From Shewanella benthica (GTDB lineage: Bacteria > Pseudomonadota > Gammaproteobacteria > Enterobacterales > Shewanellaceae): a DNA stretch of 64,000 bases. Location of the stretch: the NCBI GenBank assembly GCA_023284085.1, contig JAKVHY010000018.1, positions 50,752-114,751 of the forward strand, written 5' to 3'. The position numbers and the translations under genes are program-made. The notes under the pieces are model-generated. The model searched no databases. It was not told the DNA's origin and saw only the letters and a program-made list of their open reading frames with translations. Positions 58,732 to 64,000 of this stretch are shown here, one piece after another. Positions within the stretch are counted from its first letter, which is position 1; each line of letters starts with the position of its first letter.

Positions 58732-58824
58732 TCAGTCGCCAGGTAGAAAGTAATAAATTACCGAACCAACGATACATAAAATCCCTACGACAGCCAAAAT
58801 TAGGCTCAGGTCTGAGTGTTCCAT
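58732..58824 (-). CDS. Putative 30-residue membrane peptide
   Basis: ATG preceded by AAGGGA at a good distance. It encodes MEHSDLSLILAVVGILCIVG and ten more residues (SVIYYFLPGD), a single membrane helix. Its size and hydrophobicity resemble type I toxin peptides, but no antisense RNA can be shown. It is antisense to a longer plus-strand frame (58638-59063) that lacks a ribosome site and is rejected. Confidence 0.42.
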   Translation of the reverse strand: MEHSDLSLILAVVGILCIVGSVIYYFLPGD

Positions 58825-59297
58825 GCTATCCCTTAACGATCCTTGTCAATGGTGTAGAAAGTATAGCTAAGGATAATGTGAATTATCTTATTTTGGTCAT
58901 CTACCTTTCAAGGTGGGAGACTAAATGCTTTTGTCCAAAAGTGTGTTTGGCCATACTCAGTGGTGAGCATATTAAGTTGAGGATGAGTGGCTTCATTCAA
59001 TACGCTTATACCCCTAACTTGTTTGGAGGAAACCTTGTTGTCACAACTATGGCTAAAGAATAGCCCTGATTATGGAACTGGCTGTAGCATAATTAGGGTG
59101 GTTGTTGGATAGATGACTAACCTCTCAACTATTCCTTTTTCTACTGAAGCAAAATTAATTACTTACTTACTTAACTTACTTTTGCTATAAATGAGACAAT
59201 ACAAGGACTAACCTTAATGGTTCGCTTTAACTCTTTTGATAAATCAGTATATACAAAAGCGTACTTTTACCTGCCCAATTAAATAATACTGTGAGCA
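58825..59297. other. Gene-free region upstream of the methyltransferase-like gene
   Basis: Holds a motif shared with 61730-61800 (AAACACAC-TTTTGGACAAAAG on the minus strand), an imperfect hairpin CCCTGATTATG / CATAATTAGGG (about 59066-59097) and a TTAC tandem (59156-59180). The promoter for the operon at 59298 should lie here. Confidence 0.45.
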
Positions 59298-60275
59298 ATG
59301 TTGCAATCAATGAAGACAAATTTTAGCTTAAACAAAAGGCCCGATCCTCACCCTTTGGATAATGATTGGCGCTTTACAAGCGAAACAGTAGAAAGGATTG
59401 TGGGCTTATTAGCCGACAAAGATAACATTCTTCTAGTTGGTACCCCGTCTCTGGCATATGAATTAATGAATAAGGGTAAGGAGTTTACGCTGGTTGACCG
59501 TCAACTAGTAGCAAATGTACCCTTCCAATTTAATGTGGACGTAGGAGTTTCGAAACCGATAGAAGGATTTTATGATGCTGTGGTTATTGATGCTCCTTGG
59601 TACGAAGAAGAGACGTTACGATGGATAAGCTGGGCTAGTCAGTCCTTGGCTCCTGAAGGTACTATTTTTTCGACACTTTGGCCAGAGAACACTCGGCCAA
59701 CTGCTGGTGATGAAAGGAAAAAAATATTTGAATGGTTAAGATTATGGTCCAGTTTTGACATTAAAAAAAATTACCTGTCTTACGAGCAACCTTACTACGA
59801 GAAAGTCGCAGAAAAGTACAATCCAGACTTTTGTGACGAAAAAAAATGGATTTATGGCGATATACTGATTTTAAATCCATTCCGAACCCTTAAACTTCTA
59901 CCAAATATTAAGCGTCAATATAGTTGGCAACGTTATGTTATAGGAAATATGCAGCTAGCCGTTCGAGAAGATAGCCTCGATATTGTCCCTAACGTAGCGA
60001 ATGTTGATGGTAGTGATGGGTGGATATGGCCACATATTAGTAAAAGAGCCCCTGGGCGTAAACAAATTGGGTTCTGGAGTTCAGAAAACAAAGTTGCAAC
60101 CCTTAGCGGTTCAATAAAGTTTGTTTCTATATTAGATGCATACTTAGGTTTAGAAAAACTGCCGCAGGACATTAGCTCATATGGTGATATAGAGTCTTTC
60201 GAGGAGCTATTTAGCTCCTGGTCTATTCCTAGAAATTGTGCAGATAGAGTGAAGAAATGGAAAAGCCAAAATTAA
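59298..60275 (+). CDS. Methyltransferase-like protein with a DAPW motif
   Basis: 325 residues. ILLVGTPSLAYELMNKGKEFTLVDRQ (44-69) looks like Rossmann motif I and the acidic residue after strand 2. DAVVIDAPWYEEE (93-105) resembles the (D/N)-P-P-(Y/F/W) catalytic motif of N6-adenine methyltransferases, with Ala in place of the first Pro. The C-terminal third is unassigned. The gene overlaps the metallophosphoesterase gene by 19 bp, so the two form a unit. Start at 59298 or the in-frame ATG at 59310. Enzymatic activity is inference. Confidence 0.6.
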   Translation: MLQSMKTNFSLNKRPDPHPLDNDWRFTSETVERIVGLLADKDNILLVGTPSLAYELMNKGKEFTLVDRQLVANVPFQFNVDVGVSKPIEGFYDAVVIDAPWYEEETLRWISWASQSLAPEGTIFSTLWPENTRPTAGDERKKIFEWLRLWSSFDIKKNYLSYEQPYYEKVAEKYNPDFCDEKKWIYGDILILNPFRTLKLLPNIKRQYSWQRYVIGNMQLAVREDSLDIVPNVANVDGSDGWIWPHISKRAPGRKQIGFWSSENKVATLSGSIKFVSILDAYLGLEKLPQDISSYGDIESFEELFSSWSIPRNCADRVKKWKSQN

Positions 60276-61690
60276 TATTAAGATTTAGGAATGCTACACC
60301 TGGAATTGATACAATCCGAGAACACCAAAAGATAATAAATGGTAAAACAAGTGTGTTATGGGGGTGGTGGAAGAAAGAGCTTGAACCAGAACAGGCTCAC
60401 CTATTTGACGTCGGACGAGGTAGAGCTTATGTGATTGACCCGAGCCAACACAAACTCTACATAGTAACTTACGTAAGATCTTTTCTTGGCGCAAAACCTA
60501 TTTCTGATATTAGCTTGATCCCAGAATATTACCGGGGCAGTACAGATAAGGTCGCTGGTTGGTTTGAGCTAAGCTATATTGAGGAAGTTGAATATGATCA
60601 AGAAGTAGAGCTAATTGTTGGGCAAAAAACACTTTCCCAAGTGATGTCTCCCATTAGTAATAGCTATAATATGCCTACAGAGCGAAATAGAGATACATGT
60701 AAAACTTCAGTTTTACATCTATCGGATCTGCATTTCGGTGATGATCACGGTTATAAAACTGTTGGTTCTGAAAAAGGGTTAGGGGTAAATATGTTTTCAG
60801 ATATGCTACTCCGAGATATTAAGTCAATTGGCCTCTACACTGATATTGAATCTATCATAATTACAGGAGATTTAACGACGAGAGGCGATTGGTCCGAACC
60901 TACACGAGGAATAATCTTAGAGCAAATAGGCAAAATAGCTCTAAAACTCGGTGTAAAGAAAGAACATATTTTTATTGCTCCTGGAAATCACGATATTATT
61001 CGATACAAAGAAGATGATCGGAGAGATATTACTGAGATCAATGTTGAGCTTCAGACAAATCAAGAGCATGAAACAAAACTTAGGTTATTCATTGAGGATT
61101 TGACAGGGAGGCATTGGAAAAAAGATCTTGATTACTTGAAAGTTCTCAGCTTAAAAGATGTTGATGTAAATATATTTATTCTCAATTCATGCAGAGTAGC
61201 AGCTGAAGGGAAATGGACTGAGTATGGTTTCGTCGGCTATGCTGGGTTACAAACTCTTGAAAAGGTAAAAAGTCAAGAATGTTCAATTAAAACATACTCG
61301 ATTATGGCGTTACATCATCATCTATTGCCAGTGAATAGAGTAGACATGCTAAATGAAAAAGGAGTTTCTTTAACAATCGACGCAATCCAACTGTTGGATA
61401 AGGCGAGTGAAGTCGGGGTTAGTATCGCTCTCCATGGACACCAACACTGCTCAAGAGTTGCTCGTTATCAAAAATTAAAATACGAGCATGAAGAAAAGTC
61501 TCCTGAACCAATTACTATCATTTCAGCTGGAAGTGGTGGTGTTGATAAATCTAGAAGAGCTGATTCAATGAGAAATTCGTACTCAGTGATTACCTTTACT
61601 GAAGAAAGTGCAAAGTTAACGATGAGAGAGATAAGTAATGACTCAGTTCTACAGAACTATCTTTATAAGGGTGTATCTTTGACTGACTAA
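60257..61690 (+). CDS. Metallophosphoesterase with an unrecognised N-terminal domain
   Basis: 477 residues. The N-terminal region (1-130; TSVLWGWWKKELEPE, GRGRAYVIDP) is a compact beta-rich domain that I cannot name; a PUA/EVE-like nucleotide-binding fold is possible. Residues 151-430 hold a full calcineurin-like phosphoesterase site: D157-x-H159, G204-D205, GNHD (243-246), H353-355 and GHQH (394-397). Likely acts on a nucleotide, nucleic acid or cyclic nucleotide. It overlaps and is probably translationally coupled to the methyltransferase-like gene. Confidence 0.8.
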   Translation: MEKPKLILRFRNATPGIDTIREHQKIINGKTSVLWGWWKKELEPEQAHLFDVGRGRAYVIDPSQHKLYIVTYVRSFLGAKPISDISLIPEYYRGSTDKVAGWFELSYIEEVEYDQEVELIVGQKTLSQVMSPISNSYNMPTERNRDTCKTSVLHLSDLHFGDDHGYKTVGSEKGLGVNMFSDMLLRDIKSIGLYTDIESIIITGDLTTRGDWSEPTRGIILEQIGKIALKLGVKKEHIFIAPGNHDIIRYKEDDRRDITEINVELQTNQEHETKLRLFIEDLTGRHWKKDLDYLKVLSLKDVDVNIFILNSCRVAAEGKWTEYGFVGYAGLQTLEKVKSQECSIKTYSIMALHHHLLPVNRVDMLNEKGVSLTIDAIQLLDKASEVGVSIALHGHQHCSRVARYQKLKYEHEEKSPEPITIISAGSGGVDKSRRADSMRNSYSVITFTEESAKLTMREISNDSVLQNYLYKGVSLTD

Positions 61691-61811
61691 ATTTAAACGA
61701 AGGGTTGTGAGAGTATGGATTGAATGTGGTTCATTCTGGCGCGCAGCGGCTTCGTTCAACACACTTTTGTCCAAAAATGTGTTTCGCCACTTGCAACCTG
61801 AAAGTAGTATT

Positions 61812-61872
61812 AGAGCATGCCCTAATTCTACTAGTCTCCCATTGTCATATGTGGCAATGGGAGTGTAGAGCA
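61812..61872. repeat. Imperfect hairpin downstream of the phosphoesterase gene
   Basis: Stem CTCCCATTG / CAATGGGAG (about 61832-61840 with 61851-61859), extended outward by CTAC / GTAG with asymmetric bulges. It may be a terminator remnant or a recombination-type folded site; no T run follows. Confidence 0.45.
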
Positions 61873-61907
61873 TTGTCAAATACGATAACGATAGGTAGTT
61901 AATTAAG

Positions 61908-62453
61908 TTAGGTATGAGTGATTTTTGAGTCGCTAACTATAGGTGAAGCTGCTCGTGCAGTTAACCGATACCGAAAAGACACTGGTAATTTTACAGCTAA
62001 AATGAGTGTAGCTAACAATTATCAACTTCAGGGTTTTGGTAGGGAATGTTATTTACATACTATGTTTGGTCACCTGAACCTCGGTAATCCCAAAGCTAGA
62101 ACCCGAAGACAATCCGTTGCGATACGGGAGTGTTGACCATTACCATTTGGAAATGGTTGGATCTTACCTGTCCGTGCTGAACCCGGGCGGATAGTTCGAG
62201 GAGGGAGAAATGGTCAAACTCAATTCAAGTCTTTATCTCTTCGAGAAGGTTGTGCAGGTTTGGGCCTATATGGCGCGGGTCGCAGCCAATGTTCAACTCT
62301 CTGGTTCAGTATTTCCCATGCCAGGCCTGCAGTATGGTTGCGCTTTCAAGCTCGTTGAGTTTATTCCGAGTCTCGACGTGAGGATGAAGTAGTCCGGCTT
62401 TTTTGTCAGGCCCTAAATGGAGTTGCGTCATCAGGCTATTGTTGTTCAATCAC
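61908..62453 (-). pseudogene. Degraded mobile mystery protein B gene (Fic family)
   Basis: Read on the minus strand in shifting frames: GTG start overlapping the protein A stop (VIEQQ, then TAG, then PDDATPF), later NKLNELESATILQAW, TRELNIGCDPRHIGPNLHNLLEEIKT, IEFDHFSLLELSARV and PFPNGNGQHSRIATDCL, the last being the Fic-type HPFxxGNGR motif region. Several stops, frameshifts and an internal deletion make it non-functional. The supported part ends near 62060; beyond that only a possible tail to the TAA at 61908. Normally paired with protein A, as here. Confidence 0.8.
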
Positions 62454-62979
62454 AGTCATTCCATCTATCTGATTTGTCCCACAGGACTTTACCGCCGATG
62501 TTCTTAATTTCCCGCACCATTCGCTTTATAGCCTTTTCTTGCTTGTCTGAGGGAATTTGTTGCGCCTCGAGGAACATGTTCTGATTGCTCATCTCGACCT
62601 GCTGCTTTGCTATTCGATAAGCCTGCTTGTCGATAGTGTCCTCAGCGGTATTCTTTGGGACGATGGCGTAAACGAGAGTAGCGTCAAGGCCTTCTGCCAA
62701 CTCTCTGAGCTGGTTCAGGGTGATGTCTCCGCCGGCTTCGCGACGCTCTAAGATAGACACTTTGTTTCTGCTATACCCAAGATGCTTGGCTAGTTGGGCG
62801 CCGGACATATCGATAGCCTTTCGTAGAGTTCGGATCCAACCCTCTTTAGGAGTGGAGGGGACGCTTGCAGACATGGCTGAGTCAGCCTTAGCCTGACGCT
62901 GATCAAGCGCAACATTCTTCACATTGAAAGTTTCGGTCCTGTACCTACGCTTAAGGTTTGGTATTACATGGGTTTTCAT
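62446..62979 (-). CDS. Mobile mystery protein A (XRE-type HTH)
   Basis: 177 residues. A long N-terminal tail (RRYRTETFNVKNVALDQRQ) precedes an XRE helix-turn-helix (about 47-98) with the family hallmark PKEGWIRTLRKAIDMSGAQLAKHLGYSRNKVSILERREAGGDITLNQL, and DATLVYAIVPKN follows. This matches mobile mystery protein A (TIGR02612), which occurs on mobile elements with a Fic-like protein B; the B gene here is ruined. Upstream lie three evenly spaced inverted repeats likely bound by this protein. Confidence 0.85.
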   Translation of the reverse strand: MKTHVIPNLKRRYRTETFNVKNVALDQRQAKADSAMSASVPSTPKEGWIRTLRKAIDMSGAQLAKHLGYSRNKVSILERREAGGDITLNQLRELAEGLDATLVYAIVPKNTAEDTIDKQAYRIAKQQVEMSNQNMFLEAQQIPSDKQEKAIKRMVREIKNIGGKVLWDKSDRWNDCD

Positions 62980-63008
62980 TTTGCCAACCTCTCTGATAGA
63001 CGAAATTC

Positions 63009-63092
63009 GTATCGCATTTTGGATACGTGGCGTTATGGGGTGTATTCAATTAAGAATACAGATTAGCATGTATTGTATCTGTTATAAGATAC
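63009..63092. promoter_or_regulatory. 33-bp-phased operator array upstream of mobile mystery protein A
   Basis: Three inverted repeats with the same 5-N8-5 design: GTATC-N8-GATAC (63009-63026), GTATT-N8-AATAC (63042-63059) and GTATC-N8-GATAC (63075-63092). Starts are exactly 33 bp apart, about three helical turns. Two degenerate copies follow at 63108 (GTATT half-site only) and 63140 (GTATC-N8-AATAT). Probably an autoregulatory array for the XRE protein. Confidence 0.72.
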
Positions 63093-63204
63093 GGTGTGCT
63101 CATGTGTGTATTGGAAATTTTATGCGGTTCGCGAGCTTGGTATCGCGTTGGTAATATTTATATTCGAATGGAGATACAGGTTCTTCACATGTGAACGGGT
63201 GTAG

Positions 63205-63246
63205 TGTCGGCAGACAATAAAGTCTGATCATTTGCATTAAAGTTTG
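63205..63246 (+). mobile_element. Tn7-like transposon end (right-end type), element extending rightward
   Basis: TGTCGGCAGACAATAAAGTCT matches the Tn7 right-end tip (TGTGGGCGGACAATAAAGTCT) at all but two positions. Twenty bp further in, GCATTAAAGTTTG (63234-63246) repeats the TnsB-site core ACAATAAAGTCTG (63214-63226) with a few changes, the spacing seen between TnsB sites in Tn7R. The other end and tns genes are not in the window. Confidence 0.65.
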
Positions 63247-63592
63247 TCACTTTGATCGGTTTAAGCACGAGTCCGTGGAGAGTTACTGACTCGTTTCTGC
63301 CCCATTGTGAGTTACAAGCGATAACCAGCATAGATCAGTAACAAACGAGTTTACCTACTTTTGCTAATCGATAAGTGACAGTTACTGACTACTTTAGATA
63401 TGACATCAATATCCATGTTCACTTTTCAATTTGCCGTGCTCGTTTATTCAGTACCACTCTGGTAGAGTGCTTATAAATCAATAGCTTTACTTTAGTAAGG
63501 CTTAAATAATAGGTTTATTAAATGCGCATGCGCGTTTTGCCAAATATACGCGCATGCGCACTATACAAATGTTAGCTATACAGGGAGTTGTG
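63247..63592. other. Gene-free, repeat-rich segment inside the Tn7-like end
   Basis: Contains TTACTGA-type repeats (63285, inverted at 63336, 63382), a small hairpin CACTCT / AGAGTG near 63456-63470, and a 13-bp perfect inverted repeat built on GCGCATGCGC (63523-63535 with 63548-63560). Promoter of the small gene at 63593 presumably lies here. Confidence 0.5.
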
Positions 63593-63892
63593 TTGAAAAT
63601 TATAGTGTCACCAAAAGGAGGTTGGTCTAATTTCTATTCATCTGACGAACTAATCAAATTGGTTTGGGATTCACTCCCAAAATCCTCTTGGGAATATTAT
63701 AACTTTACTTCTGACAGCTCTATTTGGACTAACGGTGAAAATACTGTCATAGCTAAATTTACAAATGATGAGTGTATCGTGTTAGAAAAACTCGAATTCA
63801 ATATTGTCGGCGATAATAAATATACCGATGAATTAAAGTTACTAATTAGTAAGTTACAATCAAATTTTGGCGTAACTGGCATGTATAGCTAA
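63593..63892 (+). CDS. Small cassette-like protein of unknown function
   Basis: 99 residues from a TTG five bases after GGAG (or the GTG at 63590); the frame is open to an ATG at 63554 inside the GCGCATGCGC palindrome, which is a poor start. Acidic, no signal or membrane segment, no recognised family. Flanked by the exact inverted 11-mers GTTAGCTATAC (63571-63581) and GTATAGCTAAC (about 63882-63892), which resembles the way integron cassettes are bounded. Followed by a GC-rich hairpin. Confidence 0.5.
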   Translation: MKIIVSPKGGWSNFYSSDELIKLVWDSLPKSSWEYYNFTSDSSIWTNGENTVIAKFTNDECIVLEKLEFNIVGDNKYTDELKLLISKLQSNFGVTGMYS

Positions 63893-63897
63893 CTAAT

Positions 63898-63932
63898 AAG
63901 GATAGGCCGCGCTTAGCCGCGTCCTTATCCCA
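63898..63932 (+). terminator. GC-rich hairpin after the small gene
   Basis: GGATAGGCCGCG / CGCGTCCTTATCC pair with two bulges around a CTTAGC loop. It may be a terminator without a T run or part of a folded recombination site. Confidence 0.4.
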
Positions 63933-64000
63933 AGTGTTGAACAAGCCCGAGGTCGGGGTTTAGTCATACTCTTTATTAAGCAAATAGCTGAGCGAGGGTT

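Noticed and set aside
58638..59063. 141-codon plus-strand frame after the XRE gene
   Set aside because: No ribosome site, odd composition, and it overlaps repeat motifs and an opposite-strand peptide frame; treated as chance.
61918..62136. 72-codon plus-strand frame
   Set aside because: Shadow of the mobile mystery protein B remnant.
62210..62392. 60-codon plus-strand frame with a strong GGAGGGAG ribosome-like site
   Set aside because: It is antisense to the decayed mobile mystery protein B gene, whose protein segments are clearly readable on the minus strand.

Overview
The window looks like a chromosomal segment of a Shewanella-type marine gammaproteobacterium. This is judged from gene content and protein resemblance (MenF, PrlC, glutathione reductase, RlmJ/RsmJ, EnvZ-OmpR next to greB, TorF-type porins, a RyhB sRNA with a Fur box), not from a database search. 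About 1-53.8 kb reads as ordinary core genome. About 53.9-64 kb is more AT-rich, interrupts greB, and carries defence-type and mobile genes, so it is read as a genomic island that continues past the right edge.

Layout. 0-0.25 kb: RyhB-like iron-responsive sRNA (minus strand). 0.4-2.7 kb: queuosine-precursor transporter YhhQ and isochorismate synthase MenF. 3.0-8.75 kb: a compact block coding for a TonB-dependent receptor, a double-ABC ECF ATPase, EcfT, an S-like membrane protein, a TiaS-like protein and a small Cys-containing protein; this looks like an uptake route with a linked enzyme, substrate unknown. 9.0-11.4 kb: HD-GYP protein, PqiA-like protein, a 50-residue membrane protein. 11.6-14.0 kb: three exported proteins, one built of leucine-rich repeats. 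14.7-25.6 kb: YeiH-family exporter, Gor, porin-like proteins, PrlC, thioesterase, GST, LysR regulator, DNA glycosylase. 26.0-30.3 kb: RND efflux pair. 31.0-32.0 kb: lipase gene split by a 264-bp MITE-like element. 32-46.5 kb: AbgT transporter, LemA/DUF3137/lytic transglycosylase set, MATE pump with divergent LysR gene, RlmJ, RsmJ (with a second, diverged copy of its 3' end), AaeXAB-like efflux operon, peroxiredoxin. 46.6-53.7 kb: outer-membrane protein, EnvZ/OmpR, and ModABC with divergent ModE and two ModE-type operators.

The island (53.87-64 kb) starts where greB stops after codon 47. It holds a lone DUF6527 (BubE-like) gene; a dCTP-deaminase anti-phage gene with a short upstream ORF, arranged like AvcID; a divergent XRE / winged-helix + SF2 helicase unit with one palindromic operator covering both -10 boxes; a two-gene overlapping operon of a methyltransferase-like protein and a metallophosphoesterase with an unrecognised N-terminal domain (the best candidate for an undescribed system); a mobile mystery protein A gene with the ruins of its protein B partner and a 33-bp-phased operator array; and, at 63,205, a sequence strongly resembling a Tn7 right end, which opens a further element to the right.

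All functional calls rest on motif and family recognition by eye; no alignment or search was run.
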